Below are positions 6,538-14,654 of a DNA stretch of 19,074 nt, in pieces (within the stretch, counting starts at the first letter, position 1; each line of letters begins with the position of its first letter). Position numbers and translations under genes: made by a program. The notes under the pieces were generated by a model. That model saw only the letters and a program-made list of their open reading frames with translations, did not search any database and was not told the DNA's origin. The stretch comes from an uncultured Clostridia bacterium (GTDB taxonomy: Bacteria; Bacillota; Clostridia; Oscillospirales; Ruminococcaceae): contig CAMBHV010000006.1 of the NCBI GenBank assembly GCA_945867255.1, positions 1 through 19,074 of the forward strand, in the 5' to 3' direction.

Positions 6538-6571
6538 GAAAAGGGTATATTTCCATATATCCGTATGGCCG

Positions 6572-6607
6572 CACAGCCGCCCGGCTTGCTGCGGCTGTGT
6601 TTTTCTT
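6572..6607 (+). terminator. Leader terminator / possible attenuator
   Basis: A perfect 9-bp stem (CACAGCCGC/GCGGCTGTG) with a 10-nt loop is followed by TTTTTCTT. It sits between the operon promoter and the ligase start, so transcripts would stop after about 62 nt unless read-through occurs. A second small hairpin, CCTGC-TGAA-GCAGG, lies at 6623-6636, and GCAGGC there could pair with GCTTGC in the terminator loop. No T-box or known riboswitch signature is visible. Confidence 0.7.
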
Positions 6608-6661
6608 ACGGCAAACAAACCACCTGCTGAAGCAGGCATTCTCGGAAGTGAGGTTTTTGTT

Positions 6662-7888
6662 GTGGCGTCTCCGTCCATTGTTCCCGTGCTGATTGGCGCG
6701 GATATGAACTGTTATTCTGTTGCGCGTGCTTTTCATGAGGCATATGGTGTGGAAAGTTATGCCTTTGGGCGCTGGCCCATGGGCGACACCATGTATTCCC
6801 GCATCGTGCACTGCACCTATATCGAAAATGTGGACGAGCCGGAAGTATTGCTTGCCACGGTAACACAGTTTGCAAACACACACGCCGATAAAACATGTGT
6901 CGTGCTTGGTTGTACGGACGATTATGCCAGTCTTTTAATGGATATTAAATCCAGGCTTCCGCAGAACTGCGTGGCTCCGTATATCGAACCCGCGTTGCGC
7001 GACAAACTGGTTTCCAAGGCGGATTTTTATGAACTGTGCGACAAATACGCCATTCCTTACCCCAAAACAGTATGTGTAACGGGGCCGCAGCCGGCCGATA
7101 CTCTTTTGCCTCAAATTCTTGGTTTTGCATATCCTATCATTGTGAAGCCATCCTCCAGCATTTTGTACTGGAAGCATCCATTTGATGGCATGAAGAAGGT
7201 GTATGTAGCAAACACACCGGACGAGGCATCCGGCATTCTGGGGCAGATCTATGGCGCGGGATATCCAGACAAAGTGGTGTTACAGGATATGATCCCGGGT
7301 GATGACAGCTTCATGCACGTACTGACGGCCTATGTGGATAAGAATCATAAAGTTAAAATGATGTGTCTTGGCCATGTGGGCCTTGAAGAACACACACCCA
7401 AGGCTCTGGGCAACCATGCCGCTATTATCACCGAATATAATGCACCCTTAATGGAAAAGCTGAAAGCGTTTCTGGAGGCCGTGCAATATACAGGGTACGC
7501 AAATTTTGATATCAAGTACGATACGCGCGACGGTTCGTATCGTGTCTTTGAAATCAATCTGCGCCAGGGGCGTTCCAACTACTATGTTACGGGTGCTGGC
7601 TACAACATCGCCCGTTATGTAGTGGAAGATCGCGTACTGGGGCAGGAACTTGGTGAGTGCGTGCTGAATGAAAAGGAAACGTTCTGGCATTCAGTTCCAC
7701 GCGCAGTGGTGTATCGCTATGTAAAGGATAAGGCGTTTGTGGAAAAGGCGCAACGCCTTTCGAAAGAGGGCAAGGAAACTTCCACCTTTGGTTACGCAAA
7801 AGATCTCGCCTGGAATCCCAAACGCTTTGCGTATTACTTGGTACACATGCAACGTTATTTCAAAAAATTCAAGACATACTACCGATAA
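6662..7888 (+). CDS. ATP-grasp ligase, probable D-aspartate ligase for peptidoglycan
   Basis: This is a 408-residue ATP-grasp enzyme. The N-terminal domain reads VPVLIGADMNCYSVARAFHE, as I would expect for Aslfm-type D-aspartate ligases. The ATP-binding lysine is in IIVKPSSS (K162), the acidic bridge is in QDMIPGDD (about 208-215), and the metal-binding residues are in NFDIKYD and FEINLRQGRS (D283, E297, N299). It would activate the beta-carboxyl of D-Asp and add it to the third-position diamino acid of UDP-MurNAc-pentapeptide in the cytoplasm. The GTG at 6662 is preferred because GTGAGG lies 8 nt upstream; the open frame extends further but overlaps the leader terminator. The following racemase and asparagine synthetase genes support the assignment. 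The exact substrate is inferred from context. Confidence 0.8.
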   Translation: MASPSIVPVLIGADMNCYSVARAFHEAYGVESYAFGRWPMGDTMYSRIVHCTYIENVDEPEVLLATVTQFANTHADKTCVVLGCTDDYASLLMDIKSRLPQNCVAPYIEPALRDKLVSKADFYELCDKYAIPYPKTVCVTGPQPADTLLPQILGFAYPIIVKPSSSILYWKHPFDGMKKVYVANTPDEASGILGQIYGAGYPDKVVLQDMIPGDDSFMHVLTAYVDKNHKVKMMCLGHVGLEEHTPKALGNHAAIITEYNAPLMEKLKAFLEAVQYTGYANFDIKYDTRDGSYRVFEINLRQGRSNYYVTGAGYNIARYVVEDRVLGQELGECVLNEKETFWHSVPRAVVYRYVKDKAFVEKAQRLSKEGKETSTFGYAKDLAWNPKRFAYYLVHMQRYFKKFKTYYR

Positions 7889-7930
7889 TTCATTGTCTGT
7901 TTCCGGCAGTAATAAAGGAGGCGCGGGCTT

Positions 7931-8650
7931 TTGAACAAAACGCCAAGCGTGCTGGGCATTCTGGGCGGGCTGGGCCCCATGGCCAGCGTATATTTTTACG
8001 AACTTCTCACAAAACACACCGCCGCCCAGTGCGACCAGGATCATATCGACGTCATTATCAACTCCCGCGCTACTACACCGGACAGAACGGCATATATTCT
8101 TGGGCAAAGCACAGAGAACCCCTTTGATATCATGGAGGCAGATGCCCACCGCCTTGTAACTTTTGGCGCGGATGTACTAGCTATTCCGTGCAATACGGCG
8201 CATTATTTTTACGACAAATTGGAACAGACCGCCGGCGTGCCCATTTTAAATATGGTGGAAGAAACCGTTCTACATGTACAACAGCGCGGGGTAAAAAAGC
8301 CTGCACTGCTAGCCACTGCCGGCACTGTAGCCGCCAAAACCTACCAGCGCGTATTCGAAAAATACGGTATGGATTTTGCCGTACCCGATGACGCCCATCA
8401 GGCGATGGTTACCAATATCATTTATGGTGATATCAAGCAAGGAAAACGCGCTGACATGGCAATGTTTGAGGCTGTCGTTGCCCATATGCGGGCTCAAGGA
8501 TGCGATGGTGCCATTTTGGGATGCACCGAGCTTTCGCTAATCAAACGCGACGAGCACCTTGGCTCGTTTTTTACAGATTCCATGGAAGTGCTTTGCCGCT
8601 GCGCCATCGAGATGTTCGGCAAAACGGCCATCGGTTTTGAGGAGGATTGA
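7931..8650 (+). CDS. racD: Aspartate/glutamate racemase family protein, probable aspartate racemase
   Basis: This is a 239-residue cofactor-independent racemase. It has GILGGLGPMAS near the N-terminus and the two catalytic cysteines in IPCNTAHYF (about residue 84) and ILGCTELSL (about 197). These swap protons on opposite faces of the substrate alpha-carbon. The TTG start is supported by AAAGGAGG 9 nt upstream. The family includes aspartate, glutamate and hydantoin racemases. Position between a D-Asp-ligase-like gene and an asparagine synthetase argues that it supplies D-Asp. It starts about 40 nt after the ligase and ends 4 nt before the asparagine synthetase. Confidence 0.88.
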   Translation: MNKTPSVLGILGGLGPMASVYFYELLTKHTAAQCDQDHIDVIINSRATTPDRTAYILGQSTENPFDIMEADAHRLVTFGADVLAIPCNTAHYFYDKLEQTAGVPILNMVEETVLHVQQRGVKKPALLATAGTVAAKTYQRVFEKYGMDFAVPDDAHQAMVTNIIYGDIKQGKRADMAMFEAVVAHMRAQGCDGAILGCTELSLIKRDEHLGSFFTDSMEVLCRCAIEMFGKTAIGFEED

Positions 8651-8654
8651 ACCC

Positions 8655-10496
8655 ATGTGTGGATTCATTGGTTTTTCCGGTGAAGTTGCAGAAAAGCAAA
8701 CTGTTCTGCAGCGCATGATGGAACGCATTGTGCACCGTGGCCCTGATATGGGCGGAAGTTATATTGATGACGATATTGCCCTTGGTTTTCGCCGCCTTTC
8801 TATCTTGGATCTTTCTGAAGCCGGTGCCCAGCCCATGCAAAGTGAAGATGGCAATGTTGTTGTCACCTTCAACGGTGAAATCTATAATTTCATGCAGCTG
8901 CGCGAAGAACTTCAGGCCAAGGGGCACCATTTTCACTGCAACGCGGACACCGAGGTTCTGGTGCACGGTTATGAAGAATGGGGCACACAGCTTGTATACC
9001 GCCTGCGCGGCATGTATGGCTTTGTTATTTGGGACAAGGTTCATCGCCGCTTATTCGGCGCGCGCGATATTTTCGGTATTAAACCGTTTTACTATTACCC
9101 TATTCCGGGCGGGAAAGGGCTTATGTTCGGCAGCGAAATCAAAGGCTTTTTGGAGCATCCTCTATTTGAAAAACAGGTAAACGAGAACGCACTGCTGCCT
9201 TATTTGACGCTTCAGTATTCTGCCACGGAAGAAACCTTTTTCAAAGGCGTGTATAAATTACCTGCCGCACATTGCTTTGTATATGAAAATGGGCATATGG
9301 ATATCCAGCGCTATTGGGACTGCAAGTTTGAACCCAAAGAGCAGGATTTCGAAGATTGTGCCAATGTGTTGGATAAAACCGTACACGAATCTGTGGCCGC
9401 ACACCGCATTGCCGATGTAAAGGTTGGTTCATTTCTTTCGGGCGGCGTGGATTCCAGCTACATTACCGCATGCCTGATGCCAGATAACACTTTCAGCGTC
9501 GGTTTTGATTACAACAAGTTTAATGAAACAAATTACGCCGCTGAGTTATCAGACAAATTGGGCGTAAAAAACTACCGCAAGCTGATTACTGCGGAAGAAT
9601 GTTTTGAAGCCTTTCCGGATATTCAATACCATATGGACGAGCCACAGTCGAACCCGTCCAGTGTGCCGCTGTATTTTCTGGCCAAGCTTGCACGCGAGCA
9701 CGTTACAGTAGTGCTTTCCGGCGAGGGCGCCGATGAGATTTTTGCCGGTTATGAATGGTATGCCGACACTCCTGCTATGCACAAGTTTAAAAAGCTGCCC
9801 CGTTCTCTGCGCCGTGCAGCAGCTGCTGCTGTAAAGCCTCTGCCTTATTTCAAAGGAAAAAACTTCCTTATGAAATGTTCGGAAAAACCGGAGGATTACT
9901 TCCTTGGTCAGGCATTGGTGTTCCCGGAAAAGGAAGCCGAAGCCATCGTTAAACCGGCCTTTCGTGGTGGGGAAAAGCCACATAGCTTGGCAGCCAGGTT
10001 TTACGCGCGTGTAAAAGGCCAGGACGAGGTAACGAAAAAGCAATATTTGGACATGAACATGTGGCTGCCCGGCGACATTCTTCTGAAGGCAGATAAAATG
10101 TGCATGGCCCACAGCTTGGAATTACGCGTGCCGTTTTTAGACAAAAATGTCATGACGTTTGCCGAGACAATTCCCACACGTTATCGGATCCGTGGCACAG
10201 AAGTAAAAGCCGTGTTGCGCCACGCGGCTAACAAAACGCTTCCGGACGAATGGGCCAATCGTCCAAAGAAAGGGTTCCCTGTACCCATTCGCTATTGGTT
10301 GCGGGAAGAAAAATGGTATTCCCTCGTGAAAGAATATTTTACAGCAGATTATGCCTGTCAGTTTTTCGACACACAAGCATTGATGAAACTGTTGGATGAT
10401 CATTTCCACGGCAAGGCAAACAATCAGCGCAAAATTTGGACGGTGTTTACTTTCCTGACATGGTACAAACGCTTTTTCATTGACGAAGCTGCATAA
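8655..10496 (+). CDS. asnB: Asparagine synthetase (glutamine-hydrolysing), AsnB/AsnH type
   Basis: This is a 613-residue two-domain enzyme. The N-terminal class II glutaminase has the Cys2 nucleophile in MCGFIGF, FNGEIYNF, DTEVLVHGYEEWG and RDIFGIKPFYY. The synthetase domain has the PPi-loop SGGVDSS at 262-268 and SGEGADEIFAGYEWY near 355. The ATG at 8655 is the only sensible start because Cys must be residue 2 after Met removal; GAGGAGG lies 9 nt upstream. It makes an amide from an aspartate beta-carboxyl using glutamine and ATP. Context suggests it may act like lactococcal AsnH, amidating D-Asp side chains of peptidoglycan precursors, rather than only making free asparagine. That distinction cannot be read from the sequence. 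Confidence 0.92.
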   Translation: MCGFIGFSGEVAEKQTVLQRMMERIVHRGPDMGGSYIDDDIALGFRRLSILDLSEAGAQPMQSEDGNVVVTFNGEIYNFMQLREELQAKGHHFHCNADTEVLVHGYEEWGTQLVYRLRGMYGFVIWDKVHRRLFGARDIFGIKPFYYYPIPGGKGLMFGSEIKGFLEHPLFEKQVNENALLPYLTLQYSATEETFFKGVYKLPAAHCFVYENGHMDIQRYWDCKFEPKEQDFEDCANVLDKTVHESVAAHRIADVKVGSFLSGGVDSSYITACLMPDNTFSVGFDYNKFNETNYAAELSDKLGVKNYRKLITAEECFEAFPDIQYHMDEPQSNPSSVPLYFLAKLAREHVTVVLSGEGADEIFAGYEWYADTPAMHKFKKLPRSLRRAAAAAVKPLPYFKGKNFLMKCSEKPEDYFLGQALVFPEKEAEAIVKPAFRGGEKPHSLAARFYARVKGQDEVTKKQYLDMNMWLPGDILLKADKMCMAHSLELRVPFLDKNVMTFAETIPTRYRIRGTEVKAVLRHAANKTLPDEWANRPKKGFPVPIRYWLREEKWYSLVKEYFTADYACQFFDTQALMKLLDDHFHGKANNQRKIWTVFTFLTWYKRFFIDEAA

Positions 10497-10504
10497 TACA
10501 ACTA

Positions 10505-10549
10505 AACAGGGCGGTTTCCCTTTGTGCAGAGGAAAACCGTCCTGTTTTT
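10505..10549. terminator. Shared convergent terminator (asnB / CPBP gene)
   Basis: A 13-bp stem (AACAGGGCGGTTT with AAACCGTCCTGTT, one G-U pair), extended by CC/GG, is followed by TTTTT on the plus strand. On the minus strand it ends CTGTTTAGTT. The stop codon of the minus-strand CPBP gene lies in the T-run. Confidence 0.88.
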
Positions 10550-11456
10550 ATTCATCCATATTTTCTCGATGCAGGAAGACCTTTGTAACCCAAATAATCA
10601 ACCAAACCAGCACTACTCCAAACACAGCCGCACCACTTTGCGGCCCCAAGGGCCCACCATTCCATGCAGTTGCTTCCGTATATTGTGCCTGCCACAGGCC
10701 CTGTGTACGAACACCGTCTGCCGCAAACCCCAATACGGGCCCCCAGACCACATTCCACATCCAATGCGTACCCACAGCCGCCCAGATATCTCCTGTGGCT
10801 AATGTCATAGCCGCAAACACCCCGCCAAGAAAAAGGTTGTTTAAATGCCACCATACTGGCACATCCGCAGCTATATGGCCCACGGTGTAAAGCACTGCGG
10901 CAAGCAACACGGCCCATCGAACTCTGATACCATTTTTTTCAACAGCTTTCACGGCGTGCATACAAAAGCCCTGATAAAAAATCCCTTCCGCCAAAGCTGC
11001 CAATCCATAAAACAGAATACGTTCCACTGTAACAGCATGAAAAGCAGGCGCTGGTACTTCAACGCGCACCTGCCCCGCGGCCAACAAAACACCAAATACA
11101 ACCAGGGCTGCCCCTGTCCCCTGCAGCATCCCCAGGAACAACCGGTGTAGAGCTGCTTTTTGCACACGCAACCCCATTTGCGAAAGTGGCCGTTTTGTAA
11201 AATAGTGCCAGGAAACCATCGCTCCTGCACCCATCGCAACACATCCAACCCAACGTATGATATCGATCAGTGCGTTCTGTACCGATGCGCTATTTCCATA
11301 AACCAAAACCGGAATCATGAGCGCCCCCGCAGCAAGGGCAGCTATGCTTTGTGCAGCACGCATAAGCCCCGCTGTTACCACTGCGCCAAGTGCCAAAAGC
11401 CATCCGCTGCGAAGTGTGCCATTCTTCGTGCGCCAAAATCCTCCGAGGCGTTTCAT
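10548..11456 (-). CDS. CPBP-family intramembrane protein with altered active-site motif
   Basis: This is a 302-residue, strongly hydrophobic protein with about eight membrane segments. The C-terminal half matches the CPBP (Abi/Rce1-like) glutamic intramembrane protease fold. Motif 1 reads AEGIFYQGF (about 156-164) where EExxxRG is usual: the first Glu is kept, the second Glu is Gly and the Arg is Gln. Motif 2 is LYTVGH (H194), and motif 3 is THWMWN (H231, N235), an intact HxxxN. Some CPBP proteins prenyl-process, confer bacteriocin immunity or act in signalling. Here the changed motif leaves protease activity uncertain. The ATG at 11456 overlaps the tatD stop (ATGA), so the two are coupled. 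Confidence 0.82.
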   Translation of the reverse strand: MKRLGGFWRTKNGTLRSGWLLALGAVVTAGLMRAAQSIAALAAGALMIPVLVYGNSASVQNALIDIIRWVGCVAMGAGAMVSWHYFTKRPLSQMGLRVQKAALHRLFLGMLQGTGAALVVFGVLLAAGQVRVEVPAPAFHAVTVERILFYGLAALAEGIFYQGFCMHAVKAVEKNGIRVRWAVLLAAVLYTVGHIAADVPVWWHLNNLFLGGVFAAMTLATGDIWAAVGTHWMWNVVWGPVLGFAADGVRTQGLWQAQYTEATAWNGGPLGPQSGAAVFGVVLVWLIIWVTKVFLHRENMDE

Positions 11457-12238
11457 AGCCCAAACAGCCTTTCTGCATTTTGCTGCGTGGCACATAACAC
11501 TTCTTGCACAGAGACGCATTTGATCTCGGCAAGCATCTGCGCAACATACAAAATCATGGAAGAATCATTTCGCCGGCCGCGATATGGTTCGGGCGACATA
11601 TAGGGGCAGTCCGTTTCCAGCACAATAGCCTCCAGCGGCAACACAGCTGCTGCCTCCCGGGCTTTGCGCGCATTTTTAAACGTGAGCGTCCCTCCAAACC
11701 CTATATACATTCCCTGGTTGACAAGCCATGCCGCATCATCTGCCGAACCCGAATAACAGTGTAATATGCCTTTGGGCCGGTATTTTTTCAGAAATGCATA
11801 GGTGTCTGCGTGCGCTTCTCTGTCATGCACAAGAATGGGCTTATCCACCTCCAGTGCGCAGCGCAGCTGGGCCTCAAACAAAGCCTGCTGTTCCTCTTTC
11901 GGAATAGGCCAATGATAATCCAGCCCACACTCGCCCACCGCCACAGCCTTGGGATGCTCGTATAACGGGAGAATAGCCTTCAGTTCTGCACGCCAGTGTC
12001 CGCCAAATTGCAAGCGGGTGGAAGTATCCTCTTCTATCAAACTTTCGGGATGGATCCCTAATGCTGCATAGACAAATGGGTACCGCTCGGCCAATGCCAA
12101 TTCCTGCTGCGATGTGGCATAATCCACGGCGCAATCTACTATGCCCGTTACTCCCTGTTCAGGCAGCCCCTGCAACAGAGAGTCTCGATCATTATCAAAT
12201 TGATGAGACGTATAATGCGCATGCGTATCAAATATCAT
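11453..12238 (-). CDS. tatD: TatD-family metal-dependent DNase/hydrolase
   Basis: This is a 261-residue TIM-barrel hydrolase. The metal-binding and catalytic residues are present in order: DTHAH (H6, H8), GECGLDYHW (E103), LVHDREA (H138), LHCYSGS (H160) and LETDCPYMSP (D210), followed by the family RGRRND. Relatives are 3'-5' exonucleases involved in DNA repair or D-aminoacyl-tRNA deacylation; in Firmicutes the gene (ycfH/yabD) typically follows metG, as it does here. The start is near-certain because the barrel begins at residue 2. A TATACT lies at 12270-12265 about 25 nt upstream, with a poor -35. It is separated from metG by a terminator, so it is probably transcribed with the CPBP gene only. 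Confidence 0.93.
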   Translation of the reverse strand: MIFDTHAHYTSHQFDNDRDSLLQGLPEQGVTGIVDCAVDYATSQQELALAERYPFVYAALGIHPESLIEEDTSTRLQFGGHWRAELKAILPLYEHPKAVAVGECGLDYHWPIPKEEQQALFEAQLRCALEVDKPILVHDREAHADTYAFLKKYRPKGILHCYSGSADDAAWLVNQGMYIGFGGTLTFKNARKAREAAAVLPLEAIVLETDCPYMSPEPYRGRRNDSSMILYVAQMLAEIKCVSVQEVLCATQQNAERLFGL

Positions 12239-12440
12239 GTTCTTCTTTCCTTTCCGTTTATTTCAGTATAACGGAATTTTAGTAAAAAATATAGTACAGT
12301 ATAGAAAAAAGGCTGTTCTCCGGCCCTGTGAGCTTCCTTTGTTTCCTGAACCCTTAGAATTCACTCAGGGCATTTTCCTGTTACTCCCCATAGACTATAT
12401 CAAATATTTATGCCTGAAATTATCCCCCTAACTAAACATT
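12239..12440 (-). other. Intergenic region between metG and tatD
   Basis: About 200 nt of A/T-rich sequence without a gene. The end nearest tatD holds a minus-strand TATACT and a GGAAAG ribosome binding site. I see no other structure in the remainder. Confidence 0.5.
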
Positions 12441-12488
12441 TATACAAAAAGCGCAGCAATCCGTATCGGACGCCACGCTTTTTGTATA
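12441..12488. terminator. Intrinsic terminator downstream of metG
   Basis: This is a perfect 13-bp inverted repeat, TATACAAAAAGCG and CGCTTTTTGTATA, with a 22-nt centre that can itself fold (TCCG-ATA-CGGA). Both strands end in TTTTT, so it ends metG transcription and could block the opposite direction too. Confidence 0.82.
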
Positions 12489-12550
12489 CGTAAAATTATT
12501 AACCGAATCAGATTCTATCCACACACAGAAAGTAGACGCTTGGTGCTCTA

Positions 12551-14518
12551 TTAGCAGATACCTGCCCCTGGTTTTACATCATCCGGATAAATAGTAACTT
12601 TTGCGCCACCATCCGGCATATCTGCAGAAAGAATCATTCCTTCGCTGACATATTTGCCTTTCATCATGGGACGCGGGGCAAGATTGGCCACAATCGCTAC
12701 ATTTTTACCAATCAGATCTTCCGGTTCATACCATTTTGCGATACCGGAGAGAATTGTACGCTCGCGTTCGCCATCGAACAGAGTAAATTTCAAAAGCTTT
12801 TTGCTTTCGGGCAGTTTTTCACAGGTAAGCACTTTTGCTACACGCAGTTCCACTTTGCTGAAATCGTCAAAAGTGATTTCGGGGAGATGCTCGATAGGCT
12901 CACTGTCTTCCGCAACGGGTGCAGAAGGTGCAGAAGCTGCTGCGGCCTTGTTTTTCGCCTCTTCCATCCTTAGTTCCTCCAATTCTTTTTCTGCATCGAT
13001 ACGCGGGAACAACGCCTCGCCCTTATGCACGGTATATCCAGCGTAGCTGCCAAAAGCACCCAGTGCATCATAGGTAAGCGAATTCACATTCAGGCCCAGC
13101 TGCTCGGCCATCTTGGGCGCTGTTTGAGGCATAAAGGGCTGCAGCAGTGTGGCTGCAAATCGCAACGTTTCACACAGGTTATACAGCACAGCCGCAAGGC
13201 GCGGACGGTTGGCTTCATTTTTCGCAAGCACCCAGGGCGCCGTTTCATCAATATACTTATTGGCACGCTGAATTCCTTTAAATATCTCGGCCAATGCCTG
13301 AGGCAGCTGAAGGCTGTCCATGCACTTTGTGACAGCGGCGGGCATGGCATTCACCAACTGGGCCAGTTCATCATCAAAATCCCCAGCCTGTCGCTCTGCC
13401 GGCAACACCCCACCAAAATATTTTTCCACCATAGCCACCGTGCGTGACAAAAGGTTGCCAAGGTCGTTTGCCAGGTCGGAATTAATACGTGCAATCAACG
13501 CCTCATTGGAAAATACACCATCGTTGCCGAACGGAATCTCGCGCAACAGGAAATAGCGAATGGCATCTGTGCCATAACGGCCGCAAAGCACCACCGGATC
13601 TACTACATTGCCTTTGGATTTCGACATTTTCCCGCCTTCCAAAAGCAGCCAGCCGTGACCAAATACCCGTTTGGGCAAAGGCAGACCCAGCGCCATCAGC
13701 ATGGCGGGCCACAAAATGGTGTGGAAACGCAAAATCTCCTTGCCCACCATATGGATATCGGCCGGCCAGAACTTTTCGTAATCATGGTAGGTATCATTGC
13801 CATATCCCAAAGCCGAAATATAGTTCGACAGCGCATCTACCCACACGTACATTGTGTGCTTCGTATCAAACGGAACAGGAATACCCCAAGGTACCGTAGT
13901 ACGGGATACACAGGTATCCTGCAAGCCCTGTTTGATAAAAGCGATCATTTCATTTTTACGTGTTTCGGGCTGGATGAAATCGGGCACATCTTCATACAGC
14001 TGCAAAAGCCTGTCGGCATACTTGCTTGTCTTAAAGAAGTAAGCCTCTTCTTCCGCCTCATACACTTCGCGTCCGCAATCCGGGCACTTGCCGTCTACAA
14101 GCTGGCTGTCTGTCCAAAAACTCTCGCAGGGCTTGCAGTAATGGCCTTTGTAGCATCCTTTATAAATATCGCCCTGTTCGTACAGCTGTGTAAAGATCTT
14201 CTGGCAGCTCTCGATATGGTACACGTCTGTTGTGCGCACAAATCGGTCGTTAGAAATGTTCATCAACTTCCAAAGTTCTTTGATGCCAGCTACGATCTCG
14301 TCTACATACTGCTGGGGTGTCACACCTTTGGCAGCTGCCTTATCCTGAATTTTCTGGCCGTGCTCGTCCGTTCCCGTAAGAAACATCACATCATAGCCCT
14401 GCATGCGCTTGTAACGCGCCAGGGCGTCGCACGCAACCGTGGTATAGCTGTGGCCAATGTGCAGTTTGTCACTGGGATAATAGATAGGTGTGGTGATATA
14501 ATATGTTTTTTTCTCCAT
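12551..14518 (-). CDS. metG: Methionyl-tRNA synthetase
   Basis: This is a 655-residue class I synthetase that charges tRNA-Met. The HIGH motif is in LHIGHSYTTV (about residues 17-26), and zinc-knuckle cysteines are in CKPCESF and CPDCGRE (about 125-150). KMSKS is in GGKMSKSKGNVVDP (about 300), followed by the anticodon-binding helical domain. A C-terminal EMAP/Trbp111-like tRNA-binding domain begins near FDDFSKVELRVAKVL (about 555 on) and supports dimerisation. The linker around 520-550 is Ala/Ser/Pro-rich. The start at 14518 has AGGAG 5-6 nt upstream; the upstream in-frame extension lacks family similarity. It lies 136 nt after metQ on the same strand with no clear terminator between. Confidence 0.97.
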   Translation of the reverse strand: MEKKTYYITTPIYYPSDKLHIGHSYTTVACDALARYKRMQGYDVMFLTGTDEHGQKIQDKAAAKGVTPQQYVDEIVAGIKELWKLMNISNDRFVRTTDVYHIESCQKIFTQLYEQGDIYKGCYKGHYCKPCESFWTDSQLVDGKCPDCGREVYEAEEEAYFFKTSKYADRLLQLYEDVPDFIQPETRKNEMIAFIKQGLQDTCVSRTTVPWGIPVPFDTKHTMYVWVDALSNYISALGYGNDTYHDYEKFWPADIHMVGKEILRFHTILWPAMLMALGLPLPKRVFGHGWLLLEGGKMSKSKGNVVDPVVLCGRYGTDAIRYFLLREIPFGNDGVFSNEALIARINSDLANDLGNLLSRTVAMVEKYFGGVLPAERQAGDFDDELAQLVNAMPAAVTKCMDSLQLPQALAEIFKGIQRANKYIDETAPWVLAKNEANRPRLAAVLYNLCETLRFAATLLQPFMPQTAPKMAEQLGLNVNSLTYDALGAFGSYAGYTVHKGEALFPRIDAEKELEELRMEEAKNKAAAASAPSAPVAEDSEPIEHLPEITFDDFSKVELRVAKVLTCEKLPESKKLLKFTLFDGERERTILSGIAKWYEPEDLIGKNVAIVANLAPRPMMKGKYVSEGMILSADMPDGGAKVTIYPDDVKPGAGIC

Positions 14519-14568
14519 AAAGCTCCTGCTTTCTTCGGCCGGGCACATGAAACCCGGTGTTTTTATTA

Positions 14569-14626
14569 TGACCGAACCGGTGCACCCACAAACGGATGCA
14601 CCGGCCGTATCCTTGATGATCGGTCA
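14569..14626 (-). promoter_or_regulatory. Long two-part hairpin between metQ and metG
   Basis: The outer stem TGACCGA/TCGGTCA (7 bp) encloses an 11-bp stem CCGGTGCACCC/GGATGCACCGG (one G-U) with a 6-nt loop. On the minus strand no U-run follows, so it does not look like a terminator. A second hairpin, CCGGG/CCCGG, lies at 14539-14557. These may stabilise the metQ mRNA or affect metG expression. Confidence 0.55.
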
Positions 14627-14654
14627 CGTAAAAACGTCGTACGAATGCCGTTTC

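Noticed and set aside
14539..14557. Hairpin CCGGG/CCCGG followed by TGTTTTTATT on the plus strand, resembling a terminator
   Set aside because: The T-run is on the plus strand, where no gene is transcribed, so it is not the end of the minus-strand metQ transcript. The stem is also short with a 9-nt loop.
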